Part shown: positions 37,388-51,142 of the stretch, one piece after another
Layout: each line of letters begins with the position of its first letter
Position numbering within the stretch: the stretch's first letter is position 1
Assembly (NCBI GenBank): GCA_037043015.1
Contig: CM073323.1
Coordinates: forward strand, 30,500,086 to 30,564,085
Direction: 5' to 3'
Length of the DNA: 64,000 nucleotides
Source of the DNA: Bryum argenteum
Lineage: Eukaryota > Streptophyta > Bryopsida > Bryales > Bryaceae
The notes under the pieces: generated by a model
The model's input: only the letters and a program-made list of their open reading frames with translations
Told to the model about the DNA's origin: nothing
Database searches by the model: none
Translations under genes and position numbers: made by a program

Positions 37388-38587
37388 CTATGGTGAAGCA
37401 TCGCCTGGTTTGCAGAGAAGAAGCCAGCAAGAGACCAAGAAGATTGAAGAGAAACAGAGCAGCACTATCACCACTCCGATCGTATACAATCTCGCTGTTA
37501 AGGACGGCCTAGTCATATCTCCAACCGCTCTGTCCCTGGCGTTTATACGGAAGTTGAAATGCTGAGGCCCAACATGCAGCTTCACGTCATTGATACTCTG
37601 TTTTAACACCTGTGTATACAAGGGAAGAGAAGTACAAAACTCGCTATCAGTATCTAGTAAGCAATTAGAGCACCTCGTTCTTCTTATGTGCCTAATGCCG
37701 TAAGGATGCTCCGGTTTACGTCAGACTTCGACTCTACTGTTTCGAGCGCGACTACATTTCCAGATATTCAGCTAGAGTATACGAACATGCATTGGGTTAG
37801 GCGATACTCAGACCTTCTTACCGACAAAAGTCTAATTCTCTCCTCACCGTGAGCATGAAGCTCTAAGCAAATTTGCAATCAAACGAAATAATGAGAGATT
37901 TCTACAGGGTTGGCACTAGAGGTTTTTAAGGAAAGGGTGCAATTGACGAGGCTGTGGTACCTTACAGGTCTGTCTTGAATGAGCAATGGTGATTTCTAAT
38001 TTCCACAAGAGAGTGAGCTTCTGTATCACCACAACAGTGGTAACCAACGATGTCCACAATGATAAGAGAAATGCTGTCCACCAGTTATGGCACCGCAACA
38101 TGGACGATTGTGCCACCGCCGTGAAAAGCACGCCCTGGAACACGATGTAAAACCCAATGACTTGGTAGATCTCGTTGCGGATGCTATTCTGCTTCGCCTC
38201 GAAGAAAGGTAGTGCGTTGTTTATGTAGTGCTCAACTTTCTTCTGTCAGTCTTGAAACGCAATCCTTAGTTTCTCGTACTTGCCGCTGTTGAGCTCATGC
38301 AAGTTTGTGGCCTCCATTTCCGCTACGCACAGCCCCTCGTCATCGTCGCTCTATACCTTGCTCAGATCCACCACGTGCCCATTTCCGATTCCGGCATCAT
38401 TATTGCTATCGCTGTGCTCGGGGCCCGCGCTAGTGGGCAAACTGGTGCCGACAGTGAAAGAACTGGTTGTGGCGACGCCAGAGCATGTGCAACCTGCGCA
38501 GTGCCGGGTAGTGCCGCAGCTGGGGAGCGGAAGGAGTTCCTGCTCCTCAGCCGTCGTGAGAGGGACGATTTCCTGCATCTCAGCCAT
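37388..38587 (-). pseudogene. Membrane-protein pseudogene, U4 copy
   Basis: Exon A 38587-37961 and exon B 37609-37388. The stops at 38353-38351 and 38248-38246 are retained. The only nearby change is inside the intron, at about 37920-37930, where the A/G/T run lengths differ. The coding frame is otherwise as in U2. Confidence 0.55.
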
Positions 38588-40029
38588 CAAAGAAGTGAGT
38601 GACTAACGCGGGGAGATCCCGAAGCTCGATTTCAATCGCCATTGCTACTTAGGGTATCGCTATCCGCAGCTCGTTGAACAGAGTCACAAATAGTCACTGC
38701 TCAGAACCCCTTGATGATGCGCTTCAGCTTCCAACTCAATGTCGTCGTGTCGTAGAGCGAGTCAGGGAAGTTCAACCCTCTCTGATCCTCGCCACCTGCA
38801 TGGGAGAGCAACACAGCCGCTTGAACAATGTGGCGAGCAACACAGCCACACCCACAACGATCCCCACTGCCGGCTTCGCTTGAGATCATTACTGCCACTA
38901 CCGCCGGTCAACGAAGCTGATACAGTGTTGCCTGGGCTCAAGCCTGGCGCTCGTGGCGCAAGCCCGCTGATACCTGGCTGGCGACGGACCATCGCTGAAT
39001 GAGCCCAAAGTTGACGAGGCTGCAATCACAGACCACAGGTCTCAATATGATCAGCTAGTGGAGTTTGACAGATCCTAACAATCGAAGCAGCTCTGATATG
39101 GTTTGGCAATCAATTCGAACAGGAAGTCGCATAAGTAGAGACTACCTTGTGTGTGTGTGGCGCTTGTGCTGAAGCTCCAGGAGATGATCCTCTTCCACAC
39201 TCCATTCTACCGTTACAGCTCACACAACACACCAATTCGATCAAGCAAGGGTGGCCTTGGCTGCGAATCCATGATCTGTTCCTACCACGACATGAACAAT
39301 GAGAAGAATTCAACACAATTCAAGTATAAACTCACGTTCACAGCAATCCAAATTTGAATTTCCATCTTTTTCCCGCGCCTAGGCAGCTCCGCCCTCCCGC
39401 TCACTGGTGCCGCCGTCGCTGTCAGGGCATAGCATTCAAACCGCCGCCCCTTCTTCATCGGTATCTTATTTGTTGGTGTAAGAGGAATCTTGTTTCTTAC
39501 AATGCCACACCAATTCATTCTACTTTAGCAAATAATCTAATCAATTTGGTAGTCTAGGTATGTCAAAATGGCACTGTCTTGAATTAATGTCATTTCATTC
39601 ACATCGTCCATGACTGTACTTTTTAATGCGTATATTTGATGAATGGGTACTAACACTTAAACCTCTTTCAAATCACTTTTCATAATTTCACGATTTGAGA
39701 CAAGATTGCGGGGTGCAAAAATCTTCTTGTGCTTTCAATTTTCAACCACAAATATTTGTCCTGAATTATATATACTTACAAACAAAAATATTGATTCAAA
39801 TGGTACTTATTAATAGTTACCCATACTCAAAATATTGTACTAACACACGTTAAAAGTACAAAAAAGTTTGTATCATATGAATGATACCTATATTATATAT
39901 AATTTTGTGATTATTACAAACATGACATATTTCCTTTACATTGATATATTTTATAAATTAGGGTTAAGTTGAGCAATTTAGATTGATCAGAGTTCACACA
40001 CATAGTATTATCTAGGTGTGCCACTCGGC
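38588..40029. other. Gene-poor stretch and left AT-rich flank, U4
   Basis: As U3, with a private C loss near 39709 (GATTGCGGGG). The GA of CTCGAGGC is missing just before the array (CACTCGGCG at 40022); U5 and the inverted U1 arm share this. No gene recognised. Confidence 0.5.
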
Positions 40030-41212
40030 GTGACAATGAGGGGGTGGTTCACAATAGGGGGTTGATCACAATAAGAGGTTGTTGAGAATAAGGGGTTGTT
40101 CACAATAGGGGGTTGATCACAATAAAGGGGTTGTTCACAATAAAGGGGTTGATTACAATAAGGGGTTGTTCACAATAAGGGATTAAGGGGTTGTTCACAA
40201 CAAAGGGGTTGATCACAATAAAGGGGTGGTTCACAATGAGGGGTTGATCACAATAAGGGGTTGGTCACAACAAGGGGTTGGTTTCTCAAAGGGAAGTGAT
40301 CACAATTAAGGGGTTGTTCACAATAAGGGATTAAGGGGTTGTTCACAACAAAAGGGATTGATGACAATAAGGGGGTTGATCACAATCGAAGGTTATTTAC
40401 AATAAGGGATTGTTCACAATAAGAGGTTGATCACAATAAGGGGTTGATCGCGATAAGGGGTTGTTCTCAATTGGGGGTTGATTACAATAAGGGGTTCTTC
40501 TTAATAGGAAGGTTGATCGCAATAAAGGGGTGATTACAATAAGGGGTTGTTCACAATAAGGGGTTGTTCACAATAAGGGGTTGTTCACAATAAGGGGTTG
40601 ATCACAATAAGGGGTTGGTCACAATAAGGGGTTGTTCGCGATGGGGTTGATCGCAATAGGGGGATGATCGCAATAAGGGGGATGATCACAATAAAGAGGT
40701 TGTTCACAATAAGAGGGTTGATGACAATAAAGGGGTTGTTCACAATAAGGGATTAAGGGGTTCTTCACAATAAGGGGAATTGATCATAATAAGGGGTTAT
40801 TCACAATAAGGGGTTGTTCACAATAAGGGGTTGATCACAATAAGGGGTTAATCGCGATAAGGGGTTGTTCTCAATAGGGGTTATATTACAATAAGGGGTT
40901 GTTCTCAATAGGAAGGTTGATCACAATAAAGGGGTTGTTCACAATAAGGGGTTGATCACAATGAGGGGCTTGATCACAATAAGGGGTTGTTCACAATAAG
41001 GGGTTGGTCACAATAAGGGGTTGATTACAATAAGGGGTTGTTCTCAATAGGGGTTGATTACAAAAAGGGGTTGATCACAATAAGGGGTTGGTCACAATAA
41101 GGGGTAGTTCTCTATAGGAGGGTTGATTAGAACAAGGGGTGAAGGGGTTGTTCTCAATAGGGGGTTGATCACAATAAGGGGTTGATCACAATAAGGGGTT
41201 GTTCACAATAAG
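40030..41212 (+). repeat. 17-bp minisatellite array, U4
   Basis: 1183 bp. Five monomers differ from U3 by the same A to G change in the same motif position (ATCAC to ATCGC): G at 40450, 40519, 40653, 40670 and 40854. One monomer near 40280 is disrupted (GGTTTCTCAAAGGGAAG). Confidence 0.96.
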
Positions 41213-42432
41213 CCTTTAAAATCAAATAGGACTAGGTTTTCTTAGTTTGAGTAAACTTATTATTTTAGGAAACTAATAAGCTTCCTCATAGGTTTCTTGT
41301 GCGCTCACTCCATTTTATCATATACTATGTTATTTATGCCAATAATATCAATTTCTAATTCGTGATAATAGAAAGTACATTTTATATTGATTTTCAAATT
41401 ATTTCTCTTTTAAATCAAGTATAAAACAAATACTACCTATTTTAGGAAATTGGACCATGTAGATCTAATTTGGGGTTTAGGGTTTTTATGAAAGCAAAAA
41501 TAATATTATCTAAGCATATTAAATATTTAATCAATACAATCCCACTATGACATTATGAGTTGGCATTGGATTCTACTTCATTCACCTTATCATTATTTCC
41601 CCTTAACTTTCAAAACTTCAAACTTTGTCCCACAAATATCAAAGCATAAGTATTTAATCAATACAATCTCACTATGACATTATGAGTTGGCATTGGATTT
41701 TACTTCATTCACCTTATCATTCTTTCCCCGTAACTTTCAAAATTTCAAACTTTCCCCCTCAAACATCAAAACATATATATTTAATCAATACAATCCCACT
41801 ATGACATTATTTATTTTCCCTCATTTGCGCTTTTATTTCCTTGGACCAAATCTTAACCATTCACCTACATTATCTTTAGCATAAAGTTCGACATGATAAT
41901 CCAAAAAGGTTGAGGTTAGAATGTGGAGTTCCCAACTGAAGGTTTCAGATTTCAAATGAGAAACTCAAAAACATTTAATAAAGTTTCTTAGATATATACA
42001 AAAGTATCACGCAAGGAACACAAGTTAACCACGTTGAACACCCAATTTTGTAATTTTCCTACATAGCAGTAATATAAAATAAAGGGGACTACTGAGTATA
42101 CTCATGGAAGTTGGTGGAACATGTACAGTACAACAATTTCACACGCATCAAAGGGACAATTTGAAAATTTGAACACCCAAATTTGAGATTTCAAACGCAT
42201 AGAAAGGGACAATTTGAAAATTTGAACACCCAAACTTGTGATTTTGTAACTTTCCTACATAATGTTCAGTAGTATAAAATAAAGGGGACTACTGAGTATA
42301 CTCCTGGAAGTTGGTGGACTATGTACAGTACCAAAATTTCACACGCATAAAAAGGGACAATTTGAAAATTCAAATAAATAAATGAATTACTGATGATGGA
42401 TGTACAGCGGTTTGGAATTGTGCTTCTTTCAG
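41213..42432. repeat. AT-rich flank with two tandem duplications, U4
   Basis: Same arrangement as U2 and U3. One A of the CATCAAAAGGG run is lost near 42150. No gene. Confidence 0.85.
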
Positions 42433-45400
42433 GCGGGTGTAATGAACACTCATGACGAAGAGACGAAGAAGAAGTTTTTCAAGGGTACATCAGTTCGATG
42501 TATTCTAGCTCCACGCTATGGTGCATCGAAGTCAACTTGGTTCAGGCAAAAGGTAGGTTGGGTTCATTGCGAGACTACAGTATTAAACAATTCAGGAGGT
42601 TGATGTTTGAGTTTTAGAAGTTGCCTGCTGAACACAGACTCCATAATGTTGATTGCTCAACAGTTGTGGATCCACTGATGGAGGCTAACAAGCATGTTGT
42701 GATTAATAGAATATGTGACCCGTGATGATTCCATGTCAGGTCGTGGGGTCGCTCTACACGCATCACCAAAAGACCGTGATCGTTGACAGCGGACCTATCG
42801 GTCAAAGGAGATTGTCCGCCTTCGTCGGTGGCTTGGACTTGACAGGAGGCCGATGGGACACGCCTGCACATCACATTTTTGCTTCACTTCAGAATGAGCA
42901 CAAGGGTGACTTCCGTAACAAATCCTGGGAGGTGAGTGACAAGTAAAGAGTCAAGATGCGATCATGCTTTAAGATAGAGAACCGTCATAACAAATTTCCT
43001 TTTTATCGTGTTGGCAGTATGAACCAGAGAGTGGAGGACCCAGGGAACCGTGGCACGACTGGCACTGCAAGATTGAAGGTCACGCTGCGTACGATGTCCT
43101 CACGAACTTCGAGCAGCGGTGGAAAAGCCACTTCACGGCATGACGACGAGCTGATTGATATCGATCGCCATGACGGTATTTGGAGTCCTTCGAACCGTGC
43201 TCCGGATGCTGGCGATCCTGCCCTTTTCGTAAGCAATGAGCGTGACCCGGAAACTTGGCATGTGCAGGTTTTACCCTCCCTCCATTACATGCCACTTTGA
43301 ATTACATGAATAGTGTCCTTATCTCGATATCTTCAGAAACTTTTCGTTCGTAATTGACAATTGACTGAATGGATATCGTGAGTGAGTAAACGAATGGGAA
43401 CAAATTCGTCTTTTAGTGTGGGTAAAAAGCTGACAACGGTGTTAATTGTGCAGGTATTCAGGTCGATTGATGCAGGATCTGTGAAAGGTTTTCCCACCAC
43501 CGTCGACCAGGTTTAAAAAGAGGTACGAAATGCTCATGCTCATGAAGCACCTGATTGAAATTCAAGAGATTAGCAGCTATATGTGACCCTGTTGTTGTGA
43601 TGCAGAAACTGGTGTGGGGTAAAAGCGTTGCCATAGACATAAGCATTCAGATGGCGTACATTATTGCAATACGATCTGCTCAACATTTCATATACATCGA
43701 GAATCAATACTTTCTGGGATCGTCGTACAACTGGCCAGACTACAAAACAGCTGGTACTCTTTCGACCATAATCATCCTGACATGGTGATAATTTCGACAT
43801 CATCAATAATGCCGTCGAGTAACCATTGATGTTCCACAGGTGCCAATCATCTCATTCCGATGGAACTGGCGCTGAAGATCTGCAGCAAAATCAGAGAGGG
43901 CAAGAGGTTTGCCGTGTACGTGGTCGTTCCCATGTGGCCCTAGGGTGTTCCCGGCAGTGGCCCCTGTCAAGAAATTCTGTATTTTCAGGTAATCAACTAA
44001 ATCCCACCATCTAAACAACAATGCCATCAGACTTTCTCAATAACCTTCTGAAAAGATTAAGCCATTCTTCCGCTATGTAAGAGGCTATGGATGGACCCTG
44101 ATTGATGCTCTACTTCTTCATGTAAGATATTATGGCAATTTTCATAGTGTAGATATTGATGCAATTGGGTTCGACAATAACGACAGGAATGGGGACCCTC
44201 ACGCACGATATTCTTTCTTTCGCTGTATAATAGGTTGTGAAAAGAGTTGCTTCAATTCTACGAATTTGACTATTTTCGCAGTGAAGGTGTTGATCGGGAT
44301 TTTGATTGCTTCTTTTTGATTTGTGACCAGTCGCAAACGATGAAGATGATGTACGCCAGAGTTGCAGGTGCGCTACGAGAATATGGCCCGTCGCATGCAA
44401 AGCCAACAGATTACTTGAATTTCTACTGCCTAGAGACGAGAGAGACTGCCAAACCGGGCGAGTTTGTACCGGTGCAGCCCCCGGATAACAACTCTCATCA
44501 TGTAAGTAATATGAAAAAACGCATGCTCATGTTTTTGGAGGTTATAAAGATTCATTGTGGTACTTTGAAGCAGCCTGGTGATTGAAAGCTTGCCTGGGAG
44601 CATGCAGGGACTTTCGCAAGTCAATAGACGGATGATGATATATGTGCACGCGAAAGGAATGATCGTAGACGACGAGTTGGTGATCGTGGGCTCCGCCAAC
44701 ATCAATCAACGATCCATGGATGGCTCCAGAGATACAGAAATTGCCATGGGCGGCTATCAACCGCAACACACGTGGTATCAGAAACAAGGCCATCCTCGCG
44801 GTCAGGTGGGTTCATATCTGCTAAAGTCTACCCCAGTCGTACATTTCAGGCCTTCCTACCTTATGGTGGGTTTAGAATTGGGGTGGAGAGCCAATCTGAG
44901 CCCAAGTGACATGACTTCGAGCTTGGAGCTTGAAAGTAATAAATAAACAATTTGAATGCCAGTAACTGAATTCAAGTATACAGTTGTTCGGGTGCCGTTG
45001 AAGCAGACAAACAAAAACAGATCACGATCAGCCGTTCCAATTTTAAATTCAGCGGATAGTGTTAGTACTTTTAATCAATTGGTTCTTACTAATTAATTGG
45101 TTCTTACTATAATCAGTGTAACTGCTGACAACCTGTTTTTGATAACATCAGAGCTTCTATCTCTAATGTAAATTCAAACAGACAGACCTCACCAATGGGA
45201 GGATTGAATACAATGCAACCCACCTTCAGTGTAAACTCACCTTTAGGAGTATAAAAGTCTTTGAAGCTTTACGCCTCGACGAGGAGTTTATGGATCTACT
45301 CACCTGATCTCTACTTCTGTGAAGCTTGGCTCATCAGATTTGAAATGGCGTGCAGGTATATGGCTACCGGATGTCGTTGTGGGCGGAGCAGGTGGGAGGC

Positions 45401-45652
45401 TTGGAGCAAGAGTTTGAGGAGCCAGAGAGCGTGGAGTGCGTGCACAGGTTGAACTTCATCGCAGACAGGAACTGGGAGCAGTACGCAGCTCCACAAATCA
45501 CCGACATGAGGAGTCATCTGATCCGCTACCCGCTCAAAGTGGAGGATGATGGCACAGTCACCAATTTGCCGGGCTTCATCACCTTCCCCGACGTCGGAGG
45601 GAAGATCATGGGCTCCAACCAGCCCAACATTCCTGACGACTTAACAACCTGA
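42433..45652 (+). pseudogene. Phospholipase D pseudogene, U4 copy (extra frameshift in exon 3)
   Basis: Exons 42433-42552, 42740-42931, 43018-43267, 43454-43510, 43606-43753, 43840-43988, 44331-44501, 44608-44805 and 45356-45652. Exon 1 has one extra AAG (three Lys in a row instead of two), which keeps the frame. Exon 3 has lost two bases near 43123 (GGTGGAAAAG against GGTGGAGAAAAG), which shifts the frame 41 codons before the end of that exon. The shared TAG is at 43941-43943. Intron 5 has a 3-bp insertion near 43801. Confidence 0.93.
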
Positions 45653-48600
45653 TCCACATTAATTGTAACCGTACTTGAACAATGTATCCATACTTAGTGT
45701 TTTGTAGCGAGATGTCCTCGAAGTGAGAGACAGATTTCATTGCAGGTGGTGAAGCCATTCTGAACCAAAGGTGTGGTATAATCCTGTACATAGGAAGCTC
45801 TTTGCTTCCATTAAGTAGATATTTTGTAACTCAACTTGCAGCTAGAAAAAAATTCTTCAATGGAGTCCTGGCTACTGAACTCGAAGTAAGACGTTGGTTA
45901 GGTACGTTCCTTCGGGATATGCTTCATAGATTAAAGTCTGGACAGTATAGATGAAAGTTGACGATCGGAAGATTTGCGTTGTGGGTTGTGAGGATCCGGA
46001 AGAAGAGTGAGGAATAATCTAGGAAATCTTTGAAGATTCACGAAGCGTGTGGAGTGAAATGTACAGGAAGCAAGATGGGATGTGCGTGCGGGGAGATGGG
46101 GGAGTGATGAAGGGGGTGGGATGTCCGAGGAAAGGACTAAGGATGGATATATATATATATGTTTGAAGCTATGGCGTAGGTTGGTAGTTTACCTACCGCG
46201 GCCGGCGTATGAGTGAGTGTGAGAGGCTATGGCTGTGTCTATGGCTTGATCTCATGCTCATTTGTATCGTATCGTTTGTGGGTTCCTTTCCTCCAGCGGT
46301 TTTGGGTTTCTTTCCTCCATCGGGGACCCATTTTTGGTGTGCAATTCATCCAATGTACGAATGTCTTCTAAACAGTTTCAAGCTACAATTTGATATTACG
46401 AAATCCCATGTACAGGTTGTTCAAATTTAGTGCGAACCTGATCAGCAATCAAATTGTGCACTAAAAATGAAACCATTATGCAATGAATCTGCTATAAATT
46501 TGCAATGATTTTGCATCTTCGTCTTTCGGGTCCATATCAAAATAAACCAAACGCTTGCTTTACGTATTAAAGTTTCAATGACTTTGTGTTAGAGGTGACC
46601 CAAATTCTGAGGTGCCCCAGTTGACTTTGACATGTACCGTATTGTGAATACTAACATTGAAATTATTTATTCAAGCTTACAGTTCATGCGATCAGTTTAT
46701 TTGATTTCACATTATATTTCCCCTGGAAGTTTTCTGACTTCTTTTCATACCAATTGCGGACGTCCAGTATTCTACCTCTCAAGAAAGAGTTCTAGACTCA
46801 TAATTCTGTCGGAACATTCAAGTCAACTCTTAATTTCAATATGGAAATCATGCATGATTACTCAGTCACAAGCTTCTCGAAAGAATGGTTGCCATTTCAA
46901 CACGATCAATTTCCCGCATCAAAACTTTATTAGAAAACGGAAGAATCCACGAGCCTGCACAGTAGCTTACGTGTAAGCTAATGACGGCAATGTGAGGGTT
47001 GTCCTCGGCCACCTGCAACTTGACATTCCCCTTTCCACCAACAATGAAAGCTCCGCTGACGACATGACTAGACGCACCAAAACAGCACCACATGCGTCGT
47101 CGTCGTCGTCGTTACATGGTGGACGGAAAGAAACGGAAACGAATCCAGTACGTACGTTTGGTGTTATTGATAAAGTAGCAACTCCGCAGTTGTAACGCTT
47201 CAAATGGCTCCTTCCGCGTAGAAGTTCAACGATCCAATTTACCAACCGGTCCAGGGGTGCCCGCTGGTATACTTAGTCATGCGTATCATGTTTCCCAAAT
47301 AATAATCGCGCGTGGTGTAACTAAGGTCAAATAGGGCCAGGAACAATCAATGCGTCTCCACCACTTCTGTAACGGTACTGGGTTTCCATTGCATGCACAA
47401 CCTCGGTCATGGGCATGTAGCCCATGCAATTCACCTCTGAAATCTGAGCCATGTGATCAACTTAGAGCAGTCTACAAGAATTAAGCTGACGATTGTAATG
47501 CTGTGATCAACAACATCTTGGTCCATATCTGACTTCATGAGATCATCGACGTTCTTCCGTCCTTGGCCGAGCATCCATCTGGAACAGATTAGTACCGAAA
47601 CCGCTGGTCACCATTTCTCCCACAGAGAAAAATCCTGGAACCTGTAGGATTGAGCAGAGTGCACACGGATTAATCTGATGACCAAAGTTTGCACTTCATA
47701 GGCTTCAATGCTCTAAATCAAGCTCTACATCGTCATAGTTACATCAACTGCCCATCCACATGACCGTGATGAAATGGAATTGACGACTTGATGCGTCGTA
47801 GTTAGTAGTGGCATGGTTCAAGAGCTCAACCGCAGCACGCGGACCGTCTTGCTCGCAAACATGAAAGAGGGGAGTGACTACAGGCGAGTTGGGGATTCAA
47901 AGAAAATTTCTCGGTGCATTCGCGGCTCATATCCATCCAGTGCATGCACTCGCCGTAAGCTTATACAGATGGGCATCGAAATCGTTTTCAAAAAACTGTC
48001 TAAACTCAAACCAGAAGCTAGAAAATGATCCAGTAAGCTACAACTCATTCGCATGCTCCTCTATGGTTTGCACACGGTGCTCGAATTCTCTCCCAGAAAA
48101 CCAGGGGATGAGACTGCAGACAAGTAACTTTTATCTCAATTTTTGGCCTGCATGCAGCCCATGCAACCCAAATTACGATCGCTAGCGGACTCGTGAAACC
48201 CACCCCACGTTTGGAATCCACTTATCCGAATTCGAGTTCCGACCAGCAACCTACTAGCTAACTAAATGGCTAACTATGATTGACTGCTCATCAAAGAGAC
48301 TGAGGTAGACCGATCATCAACTTACATGTCTCCTTGGGATGAACGCGCGCCCTCCTTGGCCCACGCATTAATTGCAACAATCACTTGGTACTCCAAGCCC
48401 ATATGTGCCTGGGAGTTTCATTGATCACTTCGCACACGCACTACAAACACCTTAGAAGCCAGCATGGGGTCTTACTTACCTGCAACACAGCAATGCTGGA
48501 ATCTCAAGGCTATGGAATCGATTGCGCATGAATCAAGCATTCTTGTGTAATCGAATGACAGCCTGTATGCTCGACCGCGGATACTAGAAAGAGGACCTCC

Positions 48601-49795
48601 CAGCTCTGCCCCAGTCCTACCAATCTCTCTGCTCCTTTTGGAAGCGCATCACGTATCGGTAAACGACTTTCTGTCATTTTCTATTGGAGATATTGCCCGA
48701 CTCTTGTTCTAGCATATTAATCCTTGCACACTACCCAGGACGCAAGGTCCGTTTCTTGCATGAATCCTAGTACGTTTTTGGAAATATTGTTTCAAGAGCG
48801 ACGTGATCAGTCAAGGGATGCGGTCTAAGCATGTGAGCATGCAACCGCTTGCAAGAAACCCCAGTGCTTTGCATGATCATTGTAACCACACCTGTAGAGA
48901 CGACCCCATGCACAAGAATCAAGCTCACAATTATGGTTACTCGAAACTCGGCTTCTACGTTGCACAAACTCAGTCTGCATGAGGTTCAACTTATTACTAT
49001 ACATCCTACGGTGGTGAATGCAAGGTGACAATACGCGTTCGTATTCGGAAATGCTAGAAGAATGCGAGGAAGGTAGGCACGAGCTTTCCGTAGAGCGTTA
49101 CTCACACCTCTATACCAATGAATTCATTCCAAGAACGTCGGGTTCATCTAAACCTGTGTGCAGACTTTTCAATCCAGATCTACTGAATTCAACTCTCTTG
49201 AAACTACACCAGTTCCCATGCTAAACCACCGATCTAGAGAAAATTGAGGTTGAACACCATTTATGTAGTGTCATGTAACAATTACGATCATGGCAGATCG
49301 ATGGATGCGAGCTTACCAGTGGGATCCACCGATGGGATGGAACTTGGGGATGGGTCATTGCAAAAGAAGTGGCCACTCAAGCAAGCAGGCCAGGGATGGT
49401 GCCAGTGACCGAGAATTTCCACGTGCAGCCCTCATCTCCTCATCTTCTCTGTCCCATGAATCGTCACCCGCCGCCCAAGTCATGACTTTCAGCTCCACAT
49501 GATCACACACAGATGCCGCCCACGTCATGACTTTCAGCTCCACATGATCACACACAGATGCCGCCCACGTCGATTGCGGCCTCAACAAAATCATGACTAG
49601 CGAAGTTACAGCTAATTCTACTTCTATGGGTTCCAAGTTGAGCATAACTCATGGTTCAGGAACGGTTTTATCTTGCTTCAGTTTCAGATTGATACAACTG
49701 ATAGTGCTCAGAGCAAGCAAAGGAATCGGTACCGACTCAACGTCAACGGATACAGATGAGTATCTCTGCATGCATGCATGCAAGGCAAGGATTTC
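45653..49795. other. Gene-poor 3' region of U4
   Basis: No recognised gene. It carries the U3-type changes plus A at 46065 and 48809, shared with U5. A private G-to-A near 46429 shortens a small plus-strand frame that is 99 codons in U2 and U3, showing that it is not under constraint. Confidence 0.5.
49479..49568. repeat. 45-bp tandem duplication, U4
   Basis: Same two 45-bp copies as in U1, unchanged. Confidence 0.9.
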
Positions 49796-49945
49796 ACGTA
49801 CAGGGACCTTGAAAAAGTCAGCGTCCTCGCCTCTCCGTGGAGCCCTAATCCTTAACCCGACTACATGCTGATTTCCAAATGACGACAGACGCTGGTACTA
49901 CGTATTGGTGTTGAAGGGATTGAAAGAAGTGGAGTGATCAAGTAG

Positions 49946-51142
49946 CTATGGTGAAGCATCGCCTGGTTTGCAGAGAAGAAGCCAGCAAGAGACCAAGAAG
50001 ATTGAAGAGAAACAGAGCAGCACTATCACCACTCCGATCGTATACAATCTCGCTGTTAAGGACGGCCTAGTCATATCTCCAACCGCTCTGTCCCTGGCGT
50101 TTATACGGAAGTTGAAATGCTGAGGCCCAACATGCAGCTTCACGTCATTGATACTCTGTTTTAACACCTGTGTATACAAGGAAAGAAGTACAAAACTCGC
50201 TATCAGTATCTAGTAAGCAATTAGAGCACCTCGTTCTTCTTATGTGCCTAATGCCGTAAGGATGCTCCGGTTTACGTCAGACTTCGACTCTACTGTTTCG
50301 AGCGCGACTACATTTCCAGATATTCAGCTAGAGTATACGAACATGCATTGGGTTAGGCGATACTCAGACCTTCTTACCGACAAAAGTCTAATTCTCTCCT
50401 CACCGTGAGCATGAAGCTCTAAGCAAATTTGCAATCAAACGAAATAATGAGAGATTTCTACAGGGTTGGCACTAGAGGTTTTAAGGGAAAGGGTGCAATT
50501 GACGAGGCTGTGGTACCTTACAGGTCTGTCTTGAATGAGCAATGGTGATTTCTAATTTCCACAAGAGAGTGAGCTTCTGTATCACCACAACAGTGGTAAC
50601 CAACGATGTCCACAATGATAAGAGAAATGCTGTCCACCAGTTATGGCACCGCAACATGGACGATTGTGCCACCGCCGTGAAAAGCACGCCCTGGAACACG
50701 ATGTAAAACCCAATGACTTGGTAGATCTCGTTGCGGATGCTATTCTGCTTCGCCTCGAAGAAAGGTAGTGCGTTGTTTATGTAGTGCTCAACTTTCTTCT
50801 GTCAGTCTTGAAACGCAATCCTTAGTTTCTCGTACTTGCCGCTGTTGAGCTCATGCAAGTTTGTGGCCTCCATTTCCGCTACGCACAGCCCCTCGTCATC
50901 GTCGCTCTATACCTTGCTCAGATCCACCACGTGCCCATTTCCGATTCCGGCATCATTATTGCTATCGCTGTGCTCGGGGCCCGCGCTAGTGGGCAAACTG
51001 GTGCCGACAGTGAAAGAACTGGTTGTGGCGACGCCAGAGCATGTGCAACCTGCGCAGTGCCGGGTAGTGCCGCAGCTGGGGAGCGGAAGGAGTTCCTGCT
51101 CCTCAGCCGTCGTGAGAGGACGATTTCCTGCATCTCAGCCAT
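49946..51142 (-). pseudogene. Membrane-protein pseudogene, U5 copy (extra frameshift)
   Basis: Exon A 51142-50517 and exon B 50167-49946. A single G is lost near 51119 (GAGAGGACG against GAGAGGGACG). This shifts the frame about eight codons after the ATG, before the two older stops are reached. The U6 copy has the same one-base loss, so it is not random noise private to U5. The intron is also slightly shorter, near 50180. Confidence 0.55.

Larger units (their letters stand above)
37238..49795 (+). repeat. Tandem unit U4
   Basis: 12558 bp, with the same layout. It shares all the U3-type variants I checked and adds A at 46065 and 48809, loss of GA just before the minisatellite (CACTCGGCGTGAC), and five ATCAC to ATCGC changes inside the minisatellite. 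Private lesions fall in PLD exon 1 (an extra in-frame AAG) and exon 3 (2-bp deletion). Confidence 0.96.
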
